The notes below the pieces were generated by a model. The model worked only from the letters and a program-made list of their open reading frames with translations. It was not told the origin of the DNA and did not search any database. Below are positions 10,619 to 20,482 of a stretch of 64,000 bases of DNA, one piece after another (within the stretch, counting starts at the first letter, position 1; the number at the start of each line of letters is the position of its first letter). The stretch is from Sparassis latifolia. Lineage: Eukaryota; Basidiomycota; Agaricomycetes; Polyporales; Sparassidaceae. A program made the translations under genes and the position numbers. The DNA lies in NCBI GenBank assembly GCA_018466975.1, contig CM031556.1, positions 2,914,001 through 2,978,000 of the forward strand, in the 5' to 3' direction.

Positions 10619-11022
10619 GTTCGAGTTCTATCCTGGCTCAAATCAACTCGAACAACATATGTACGTACGTGCACTCAGAGTCACTTTCTGCGACCGGGGC
10701 CGTCTTGACAGCTTGTCGGTTCCGGCCTGATAAGGTGTGCTCTAACTGTGTTATCAACATACAACGTTCAACTCTATGGCTCTGCCAAAGAAGTCTATAG
10801 CTGGTGACATGTCGCCACCATGTAGTATACACTTCGTAGAACATTGATGCACAAATCATGTCATGGTCGTAGTCACTGCAGTCAATGTATCTAGACCTCA
10901 CAGAGAAAATGCGTTTAGACTGCCAAAGGAGAGTACAACAACATTGGATGAAGAGCTAACAGAAGACAACAAACGTTCGTAACATGTTGGCACATTAAGA
11001 CACTTCTGCGGTCGTACATCTC
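10619..11022. other. Intergenic region upstream of the phosphotransferase
   Basis: It separates the phosphotransferase start from the 3' end of eEF2. Only short random ORFs are seen. No TATA box, repeat or RNA gene stands out. Confidence 0.4.
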
Positions 11023-14000
11023 TTAGAGCTTGTCGTAGTAGGTATCCAACGAAGGAATGTCGGGCTGAGAAAATCTGAGGTCAGGAATATGCAGTTGACG
11101 GAAACAATCAGTAATACACACCTTGAGACCCTTGCGTATACGGATATTGCGGACGACCTCTTCGATCTTGCTGCCCTTGTCGAGAGGAGCTACAGATCAC
11201 GATGTCAGGTACATTGACTATGCCTCTGAACTTAACAGAAACTCACAGCCGTTCATCAACTCCCAGTGGTCGAACACGGACTGGGGGAAGGCCTGTCCGC
11301 CCGTCTGCGAGCGCAGCTCACCGTTGAAGCCGAAGGACTCCATAACGGGCAAATAAGCCTTGACCGTGAACATCGGTGTGCCGACCCTCTGCTCCTCGCT
11401 GAACACCTGGCCACGACGCCTGTTGAGCACACTGTAGATGCCGCCTATGGCGTTCTCAGGGCACTGGATCTCAACTGTGGAAGGAGTAAGAGGTCGATAG
11501 TAGTCAATCGTAACAAAGCACGCACCAAGGTAGACGGGTTCTTCGAGACCGGGGGTGGCGAGTAAACACGCGGCGTAGCAGACACGACGACACGTGGGGA
11601 TGATTTGTCCTCCACCACGGTGGATGGCATCAGTGTGAAGCTAATGACAATGGGCCATGAGGATCAAATACACCTTTCATATTGCTTGAAGCACGTACCG
11701 TAACATCAAGAATGTTAAACCGAACACCACGCATATTCTCCTCTGCGCACACACCCTCCTTTGTCGCCCACTGGAAGGCAGCAACACAAGAATCCTTGAT
11801 TTCGTTCAAGTACTGCACACCCTTGGTGACATCGACGAGCAAGTTGGGGCCAGTCGTCTCAGGACCGAAACACCAAATCTTGCGGGCATCGGTGACGTCC
11901 CAACCGTACTCGTCGGCGAGGACACGTGCACGGACCTTGAAATCGTCACGCGCGTTGATCTTGCCGCTCTCAATCGCCTGCGAGAGCTCCTCCTCGAAGG
12001 GCAGCGCCTTGACATAGAGACGATTGTGCTTGTTCTGCGACTTCGAGAGAGCAACAATTGAGGACTCAGCCTTGACTGTCTCACGGTAAGGGACGACAGG
12101 GTCGGAAACCTTCAGTGGCACACCAGCGTGATCCTCTTGCAGATCCTAAAAGATGACGAGATGAGAAAATAAACGAAACGGTGAAAATTTTGATTACACA
12201 CCTTCAAGCAAATCTCCAGGTGGAGTTCACCAGCACCTGCGACGATGTGCTCACCATTGTCGGACATCCATGTCTGGACGCAAGGATCCGACTTGGACAA
12301 ACGCTTGAGTCCTTCTACAAGCTTGGGGAGATCTGCAGCATTCTTGACCTCAACGGCGACCTGTACAACAGGAGACACGGAGAACTTCATGACCTTCATG
12401 TTGTGCGCAGTCTCGGACGTAGTGAGCGTTCCGCTCTTGAGCAAGAACTGGTCGATACCGACGAGACCGACGATGTTACCAGCCGGGCAATCCTCGATGG
12501 GCTCTACGTAACGACCCATCATGAGCACAGTACGCTGTACTGACTTCACGAACAAGTCCTCCTTCTTGCCCGGGACGTAGCTCGGACCCTGAATTCGGAT
12601 CTTGGGGCCAGCACGGACGGTACCGGAGAAGACACGACCGAAGGCGTAGAAACGTCCCTTATCAGAGGTCGGCACCATCTTGGAGACGTAAAGGACGAGA
12701 GGACCCTTCGGGTCACAGTCACGAATACCAATGGCAGACTCGTCGTCCATGGGACCCTCGTACAGAGTCTCAACACGGTAGCGCTGTGCGGTTGCGGGAG
12801 AGGGGAGGTTGATGACAATCATCTCCAGGAGTGAGTCGCCAGCGGGCAGGAACTTGCGCATAACGACCTTCAGGAGCGCTTTGCCCTCAAGATCACGCTC
12901 GTCCTGAGCGAGCTTGATATCAAGCTTCTCAAGAAGGGTTGGAATAGTGTCCTTCTTGAAGTTCATGACAGCATCGAAGATCTTGAAGATGGGGTCGAGG
13001 ACGAACTGGTTGAACGCACGCTCGAGGGTTTTACCGTCCGCATCAGTGTTCTTGGTGGTCCACTTGCGGGTATGGGGGTTGAAGTAGTTGTCACCCCAGA
13101 GCTTGGCCATCATCTTCTCCTTGTCAACGCCGAACTTTTTCGAGTAGCGGCCGGCAAACTGACGGAGAGTGAAACCCCATCCATGAAGACCTGAACCGAA
13201 CGCAACGGTACCCTTTTCAGGGTAGACCTGGACATCACCGAGAGCCTCGTCGTTGTAGGTAGATATGACGACGTTAACGTTTTCGATGGTGCGACGGAAG
13301 GACTGGTAAAGCCCCTCCTTGTCAACTTGCAGCTCGAGGAGCGCACGGTCGACCTTGTTGATGACGACAACAGGCTTGATCCGCTCGGTCAAGGCTTGTC
13401 GCAGAACAGTTTCTGTCTGCACGCAGACACCCTCAACGCAGTCTACGACGACGAGAGCACCGTCGGTGACACGGAGAGCAGCAGTGACTTCCGATGAGAA
13501 ATCGACGTGTCCTGGAGAATCGATCAAGTTGATCAAGAACTCGTTGCCTGCAGACGTTGATTTGTCAGGAACATGCGGCAGACTGAATTTAGTACAAAGA
13601 CGAGATACCTATGGTCTTCTGCTTAATAGCATCCACTTCCTCCTTGTCCATCTCGAAGTACATGGAGATGGCGGTGGACTTGATGGTGATACCACGCTCC
13701 TTTTCGTCTTCCCGCGTGTCCGTGAACCTCGTTTCGCCAGCTTTCGAGCTGGCGATAATACCAGCCTTAGAAACAAGAGAATCCGTTAGGGTGGACTTTC
13801 CGTGGTCGACTGAGAGGCATAGATTTGAGGGATATTCGTAGAAAAAAGTAGAATGGTACTCACCATGAGCGATGACACTCATGTTACGGATGTTTGTGGG
13901 CCGGTCCATAAGCTGGCGGACCTGATCTGCAGGAAGGGTCAGAACTGCATCACAGTGGCTAGGAAATAGTCACAAACTCACCGACAGTGAAATTGCTGTC

Positions 14001-14063
14001 ATCGCCGGTCCAAGAAAATCAGCACAGCGAAATCACGAAAACTCGTGATGCTACTCACACCAT
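11023..14063 (-). CDS. eEF2: Translation elongation factor 2 (eEF2)
   Basis: Ten exons (14059-14063, 13982-13995, 13864-13926, 13609-13809, 12202-13547, 11699-12145, 11526-11640, 11247-11474, 11122-11189, 11023-11064) sum to 842 residues, the length of yeast eEF2. GTPase motifs are clear: AHVDHGKST (P-loop, split by an intron), [13 protein letters not shown] and NKVD. The diphthamide region ([11 protein letters not shown]) begins exactly at an exon start. The end [13 protein letters not shown] is the standard C terminus. eEF2 moves tRNA and mRNA through the ribosome after peptide-bond formation. The first coding exon is only 5 nt (ATGGT) and the second 14 nt; both are needed to give M-V-N-F-T-V-D-Q. 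No frameshift is seen. Confidence 0.97.
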
Positions 14064-14411
14064 GGTGACTAGATTTTACAGGGGAAAAGAGACGAAATAT
14101 GAAGTGTGAAAAGCGATGTCCTCGTGGGAGATCACTTTAAGAGGGGAGGGGTGAGTCGTAGCAAGCACCGGAGCCGCAGGCGTTGTAGCAAAACTTTCAT
14201 AGGAGGACGCAATGGCCCCTTATCGATATCTTCAGGGCAGGCATCTATACACGTGCACGTGATATTTTCCGCCTGGTCGAGACAACCTGTCTAAGTCTTT
14301 CCGCTCGAGTCACTCCTGGTCCTGCCTGCTCCCTGCAATTCATCTTCATGCATCAGCCTGACTCAGATACAAGTACTAGTCTTTCCGACGTTTCTGTTGC
14401 TTTTCTGCGTC

Positions 14412-14609
14412 ATGTCTGACCTTCGCGAGCAACTTGACGCGCTCAAGACGCGTAGAAGCACTGTGGGCGCTCGAACCATCATCAACCATGACATCGATTT
14501 TTTGCCAACCTGTGCGCAGATTGGTTCCCTGGTACACCGTGTGACTCGACGAGGGGAGGATGTGTATGACAGCGGCTCACTGGGTGGATCAGTTTCAACG
14601 TCAGGATGA
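14412..14609 (+). CDS. Possible small ORF, unknown
   Basis: 65 codons starting MSDLREQLDALKTRR, preceded by a pyrimidine-rich stretch. The N-terminal third could form a helix. I do not recognise the protein. It may be a chance ORF, or the first exon of a longer transcript that ends before the acetyltransferase. Confidence 0.25.
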   Translation: MSDLREQLDALKTRRSTVGARTIINHDIDFLPTCAQIGSLVHRVTRRGEDVYDSGSLGGSVSTSG

Positions 14610-14683
14610 GTCTCGTTGACTCCCAGCGTTGACTCCAAGCTTGCATACTGGATTGCGCTGTCGGACTGTGACTCGATTTCGGC

Positions 14684-14690
14684 TTTATAA
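14684..14690 (+). promoter_or_regulatory. TATA-like box of the GNAT gene
   Basis: TTTATAA lies 37 bp before the ATG at 14727. The spacing suggests a very short leader if it is used. Confidence 0.35.
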
Positions 14691-14726
14691 CCCGGAGAGT
14701 CGGTTCATGAAACAAGGTACCGAGCA

Positions 14727-15505
14727 ATGTCCTCTTCACAGTTGCATCCTCTGCGAGTCAACCCCGGCACCGGGGAGCCATTCCTGCGTCTACCCAGTCC
14801 GCTTGAAGATATTATCATCACACCCCCTCGTGTGACCGACGCTCCTTCTATCGTTGCCATACTCAACGATCCAACTGTGTGCCAGTGGTTGAAGGGCCCG
14901 CCATACCCTTACTTGCCGTCCCATGCCGATAGTTGGTTGAATGACGCGAAAAGGAGTCGGATGCCACACTGCTGGAGTTGAAGCAGACCTGTAGAGAGGA
15001 TTCCGACGGGACATTGAAGCTGGTGGGATCGTGTCCTGTAAGAAGTCTCAGAGCAGTGCAAGAGGACGGCACGGACGTTTACATTGGCAACGTTGATTTC
15101 CGTCGTTGTGCCTTCCTGGAAGAAGACCCCGCGGTCCGAGGACGTCTATCTGAGGAGAACACACAGAGAGTGGTGGGCGATCCCGCAATCGTGTGGTGCC
15201 TGGGAGGTATGTACATTCCCAGTCGACAGTCGGCAGCTCTGACAAGCATTCCAGATTATCTTGCGCCCTCACATCACGGGCGCGGCATCATGACCGCTGC
15301 AGTTGGCACGCTCTTGGCCTCTTGGGCGATACCCAGGATGGGCGTGCGGCGCATGAGGGTGGAAATATTCAGGGGTAACAATGGGAGTGTGCGGGTGTTT
15401 GAGAAGAACGGGTTCGTGCTAGAGAAGACGTTGGATCAGGAGAAGGTGACAAACTACGGGAACACGATCTACGGGCATAACATTCTGTGGTGGGAGCACA
15501 GTTAG
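14727..15505 (+). CDS. GNAT-family N-acetyltransferase (one apparent frameshift)
   Basis: Exons 14727-15206 and 15255-15505 encode about 243 residues. The N-terminal part (TDAPSIVAILNDPTVCQWL) is the usual GNAT helix 1-2 region. The acetyl-CoA-binding signature lies in YLAPSHHGRGIM, followed by RVEIFRGNNGSVRVFEKNGF, the classic beta-bulge and helix of RimJ-like acetyltransferases. Between SWLNDAK and ESDATLLELKQ the frame shifts by one base; an extra A in the A4 run 14949-14952 would restore it. The 48-nt intron 15207-15254 (GTATGT...CCAG, branch CTGAC) has no stop and is a multiple of three, so its retention would add 16 residues inside the cofactor region. The substrate is unknown. Confidence 0.8.
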
Positions 15506-15757
15506 AGCGTTCGGGTACTCTCTACGAAATGTATTGTTGTCCAGGAAGGTCGTCTCGCGCGCGCACTACAGTTGTCGGTTGGTTTAAGTTCGTCGGGCGG
15601 TGCGAGACACGCTGAGGCTCTGCAGTTGTGCGTCGCGACGGAGGGGAAGTCACGGGATAGAGACATCGCCTTCCCGCGACAGCATCGCCTGGGCACCCCT
15701 CGCCACGGTGTTCATAACGTCCTTACCCTCTCTGAGGTCTCTTCTTATCCCACCTCA

Positions 15758-17557
15758 ATGGGCTTCATCCGTCCAGCAACTCCAGGCTTCCTGGTAACTC
15801 TCATTGCGACTGGTCTTCTCGCATTGGTCGTCTTCTCCGTTCCCTACATCAAGTCCATCTACTTTCTTAAAGGCTCTATCAACGAAAACAACGTCCATGG
15901 TTCTATCACATTTGGTGTCTTAGGTTATTGCCTTCAGCTGCCTAATGGTACTACATGTTCAAAACCCTCTGTTGGATATGAGCTGAGTGTGTATATCTAC
16001 GTTCCCCGCATTCCTAGTTTAGTCTGACCGGCACCATTAGATGTCAATGAACTGCTGGGAGACAACACCTCCATCCAAATCCCCACCGTGCTCGTCAAAT
16101 GGATCACGTATGCTCTGGTTCTCCACATCGTCGCCGTCATCCTTTCCGCCATCGCCGCATTATTCGGCCTGCTCGCCCACGTCCGTGAGATGTCGATGCA
16201 GTACTGCAGTAGCTTCATCTCAGGCTTCGCAGGTAGCGTCGCGTTCTTTGCGTTTGTATTCGACCTCGTCCTGTTCTTCGTCACCAAGTCCCGCATCAAA
16301 GCCGTGTCAGGTACTGCCACGCTCGGTGCCGCCCTCTGGCTCACGCTTGCATCCTTCCTGCTCCTCTTTTTCGCCGGCTGCTTCTACGGGTGCGGGCGCT
16401 GCTGCATCAGAAACCGAGAGCCTCGTGATAGGAGGAAAGCATCAGAGCCAGACAACCGTTATGGAGAGCAGATGCGTCTCGACGCCGTGAAGGCCGAGGC
16501 GGACAGGAAGGCACGCCAGAAGCAGGGTGAGGTCGGGCTACCTGCATTCCAGGAGCTCGAGCAGACACAGCCGCTGACGACGAGACTGTCTGATGAAATA
16601 TTCGTCGAGGACGGGGACCATGTTGTCCCGTATAGTCGGCAGCCTAGCCAGACGCGCAACCAGTATCCCGGGGGGTACACCCAGGCGCCTGCAGGGTCAT
16701 CTGCTATTGATGCATACTACAACCCGAACGTGTATCCGCCTTCTCCACAGTCCCAACGGCAGCCGAGCACTCACGTACAAGGCCCATCTGGCTATGCGGC
16801 TTCGGCGTACTCGTACAATGCAGCGGCTGCTCCGGTTGCTGCTGGTGCTGCGGCTGGTGCTGCGGCTCAGTACTTGTCTACTGCCCCTATAGCCATAGCC
16901 AGCAACCAACCGCTGCGCTGGAGAATTATGGACACCAAGCTGGTGGTAGTTCACGTGAGTGTTACTCTTATTGATGCGCGCCATTAAACTGAAGCGATGG
17001 GCAGATTACGCTGCAGGCGCGGCACACCAACAATATCCTTCGAACTACTCAGCACCACTGACAGACCCATACTCCAACCAATCCCACATCACTCAGCAGC
17101 CTTATGATAACCTATACGACAGCAGCGCCTACGTGGCTGCCGCCCCAATGCCCTCCACATCTCCTCCAATCCCAGCCCCGGCACCAACCCCTACTATGGC
17201 CAGTCGGCGCAACTAGACCGGAGCTACACGCTCGGCGGGGGCGGGTACGCCAACAACGTCGTGCCCGACTATGGCAATACCGCCGCCGCCGACTCTCGAT
17301 ACTACGGACTACAGGGCGCGTCCTCGTCACGACATCTGTCGCCACCGCCGCGTGCCCCTCTCAACACTAGCTTGAACCCGCCGCCCGCGCAGAGGGCGAC
17401 CAGCCCTCGAGGGCCGAGATCACCCGTGCTATATGAGTCACCTATCGAGGAGGTCCCACAGCAGGAGGTCCCGCAGACACAGCACTACACTGATGCCCCG
17501 CCGATGTATGACGCTGCTACGGCGCAACCACCGGGCGCGTGGTCGTCGAAGCGGTGA
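15758..17557 (+). CDS. PalI/Rim9-like (SUR7-type) four-TM membrane protein, two apparent frameshifts
   Basis: Exons 15758-15986, 16041-16954 and 17005-17557. A first TM (FLVTLIATGLLALVVFSVPY) is followed by an extracellular loop with Cys residues (GVLGYCLQL...TCS). Three more TMs come next: ALVLHIVAVILSAIAALFGL, SGFAGSVAFFAFVFDLVLFF and LGAALWLTLASFLLLFFAGCFYG (first 20 residues typical). A long Tyr/Pro/Gln-rich cytosolic tail ends in GAWSSKR. This matches PalI/Rim9, a plasma-membrane part of the ambient-pH sensing (Rim/Pal) pathway. The tail breaks frame twice; one extra C at C4 16884-16887 and one at C4 17143-17146 or 17188-17191 would give a single 565-residue frame. I infer sequence error rather than a pseudogene. 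Confidence 0.78.
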
Positions 17558-17825
17558 GAGGAGCAGACTGGATGCGACTTCTTGATCACAGACTTGGTAA
17601 TAACTATTTCGATGCTTCGATGTACAAATTCGACTACTTTTACGGATGCTGTCAGTCTCGCTCACTGCGTTGGACGCGAGCGTACGACTGGGCTATTTTC
17701 ATACCCTGTAACAACATGGAAACATGGAGCGTAGATTTGCACCGCTAGACTCAACTTGTCCCAGGAAAAAATGCATTTGATTGCAGACAGTTTATCGACG
17801 TTGTGAAGACCGCTCAACTTGCAGG

Positions 17826-19495
17826 TCACAATTCATCCCTCGACGACTCCTCCTTCGGCAAGGGGTGCACGGATGGCGCCTTGGGAGGCTCCTGGGTCAC
17901 AAACATGGACAGGAAGTCGTGGACAATGTCTGCCGCTGCGATACCCGTGATTTCCGCTAAACTCATGGCACATCAGAGGTAACAGGCATTGAATACCCAA
18001 CGCAAACACTTGCCGTTGTCGTAGGCTGGCGCGACTTCCACGATGTCTGCGCCTCTGTGGGTACGTAGTGAGCATAGCTGGAACAGGCCAGGTAGCTCGT
18101 TACTTACACGAAGTTAAGTCCCGCAAGCCCCCGTATGATACGCTTGACTTCACGAGTGGTCCACCCTCCGGCTTCTGGAGTACCAGCTGTGAAATACATC
18201 AAAACTGTGCTCAAGGAATTCTCGCCTCAAATTGCCCACTTACTCGCAGGTGCAAGACCAGGATCTGTGATTGACTAGAAGATCAGAGCTTGTGCCTTCA
18301 TTAACACCCGCACATGAAGACAGTACCTATAACGTCAATATCGAGACTTTGACGCATATTCAACACAGCGAGAATACAGTGAACAACGCCACTGCGTACC
18401 TGAGGTAGACGGGAGAATCACCGACGCGTGCACGGATACGCCGGATGATCTCTGCGATACCAAGGTCGTCTATATCGTCTGTAGAGACCAATTGGAAGCC
18501 TACAGCCTCGTCGTTCTCGAGGTCGGACACACCCTGTGATCGGAACTTGGTTCAGTCCCTGGTGTTAACGCGGGCAGGGGGAGAAACATACGTACCGCCA
18601 ACTTGCACCGAATGCCCGCGTGGATGCTGGTGTTGGACATCAAACCTTCCTCACGTGCGAGGTAGAAGAAAGTGCCGTGGGTGACACGAGACTGCTCAGA
18701 GGACTGGCCGGGATATGACGCCCATGTGTCTAAGTGTGCATCAAAGTGGATGACCGAGATGGGGCCGTAGACTTTGTACAACGAACGGAGGATAGGAAGC
18801 ACGATGGTGTGGTCTCCACCGAGGCTGTGACCCGAATAGGTACAAAGGAAGCGCAATCACGAAACAACCAGCTGACCTGATAATACGAGGATGTTCTTTG
18901 CCGTCTATCGCGAACTTGCTGACATACGAAGGATATGCGGGATCCTGGCTAACTATGGGTCTGGCCAAGAGCGTCGAATATGCCACTTCCATTTGATCCA
19001 CAGCAAGCGCGTTGTCAAATGGGCTCACAGGCACCTAGATACTTCTGTGTTTACCTCTTCGAGCGTGACAATTCAAATAAGAGTTAGGCGTACATCACCA
19101 CAGTCAATGATTTTGGAGCCTTGTTCGTACGGGTTGTTCCTCCACGAGAGGGTGTATCCACGCGTTTCTCTCTGTCTCCTGCTCCCTGAACGAATAGCGT
19201 ATGGCCCAAAACGTGCACCAGGTCTGTATGTCACACCCGTGTCAAACGGCATGCCCAGCAGGGCGATGTCGAACTGGGTGGTCGTATCCTCGAGACAGCG
19301 CGTGTACGGCAGGTGCGAGAAGGACAGTGGACCAGAAAAGCCTTGGTCAATTTGCGGACCGTACTTCGAAAGCCATGTCACCGCATCTTCAGCTGCTTCA
19401 AGGAGGGCAGGCTGGTCATCGAGGGGGACTTGGTAGTCATGAGCCCAGACGGGAGACAGCGCAAGACAATTGAGGAGGAATGTACTTGGTTTCAT
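17826..19495 (-). CDS. Agmatinase-family ureohydrolase with signal peptide and C-terminal RDEL
   Basis: Nine exons (19094-19495, 18877-19034, 18596-18824, 18400-18533, 18327-18346, 18244-18264, 18108-18186, 18014-18054, 17826-17956) give 404 residues. Metal-ligand motifs are intact: SLGGDHT, FDAHLD and SLDIDVIDP, so the di-manganese site of ureohydrolases is complete. GMPFDTGVTYRPGARFGP marks the agmatinase branch; agmatinase makes putrescine and urea from agmatine. The N terminus (MKPSTFLLNCLALSPVWAHD) looks like a signal peptide, and the last four residues are RDEL, an ER-retrieval-type signal. This suggests a lumenal location, which is inference. Two exons are 20 and 21 nt. The last intron starts with GC (G|GCAAGT), a good GC-AG intron. 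Confidence 0.87.
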
Positions 19496-20482
19496 CGTCG
19501 TCTATCCGGAGTGAACAGCCGCAAGTCGACTCAGGGAGTTCGCTGCTATCTCTGGTGCTTATCCAGAAGATAGCAAGTGCATTCTGCCGTACGGGTCCGG
19601 ACGACGGAAGTACTTCGCGAACGAGATACGCGTCCCACGTGATGTATTTTCTTTGTCATGTGATACGCGCTTCTCTCCTTCCCACCGGCCACCGCGAGAT
19701 GCACCCGAAGGCGGCCAGACTGCACTCTATATGATCCCGTCCCCTCCCTCACTCATAGGGATCATTTTATAGTCTGCCTACGGGAGACTAGACTGCACTC
19801 AACTTCCACGATATCTCAAGAATCTTTTCAACTACAGAGTTGTGGGGCTTGAATGCGCGTATCTTCTGTCTTTATACCTGCCGAGGACGTATTGTACCAC
19901 CTGCCGGGGCTCTCACTGGCAGATGACTTCGCTTGATCATCACTTGCAATTGAACGTGCAGGCTTCACTGCTATTTATGCTCTCTCCTGCCTCTACGATG
20001 ATCACGGTGGTGCCATGCACGAGGGGGTCATCTACGCTGTTTTTGCTAAACGAGGGCGGTTACGCTGTCAAGTTTTTCTGCTGAGAAATTCTGACGGAAG
20101 TGAGTGTCAATATTGTTAGAATGGAGTCTGCGGATGCTTTTGCGGACAGAGCAGCATACCTTTCTGCGGTATGTATGAAAGTATCACTCTCGCCATTGCC
20201 CTGTTTGTTGGATTTGAAGTAATCAAGGTCCCCTTCGATTCGATTTGACTTGGAAGATACCTGAAAGCAACAGGTTCTTCCGTAGTACGCGTCGTGTGAA
20301 CAAATGCCGTTGACTCCTGGCGGTCGGTCCTGTCGTCGATGTTCCCGTTCCATATGCCATTCACGCACGTTCAACGATGAAGTCCCAATATTGTTCGGCC
20401 TCATTGTGATCCCGGCCTACTATTTAGTGGGAGTGCCCTCCCCCCGCATCCTGCGTGGATGGTAGTGGATCCTGTCGCCAGC
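19496..20482. other. Divergent upstream region of agmatinase and sphingomyelinase-like gene
   Basis: About 1 kb with no credible gene. A small dyad (TGATCCC ... GGGATCA) spans about 19731-19766. The 11-mer AGACTGCACTC occurs twice nearby. CACGTG occurs upstream of the agmatinase start. Confidence 0.35.

Larger units (their letters stand above)
14064..14726. other. Divergent upstream region between eEF2 and the acetyltransferase
   Basis: It contains a possible 65-codon ORF (14412-14609, listed separately) and a TATA box for the acetyltransferase. Pyrimidine-rich tracts lie just upstream of eEF2 on its strand. Nothing else is clear. Confidence 0.4.

Noticed and set aside
12181..13789. Plus-strand ORFs opposite eEF2
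   Set aside because: Antisense shadows of a GC-biased, highly expressed gene with no family match.
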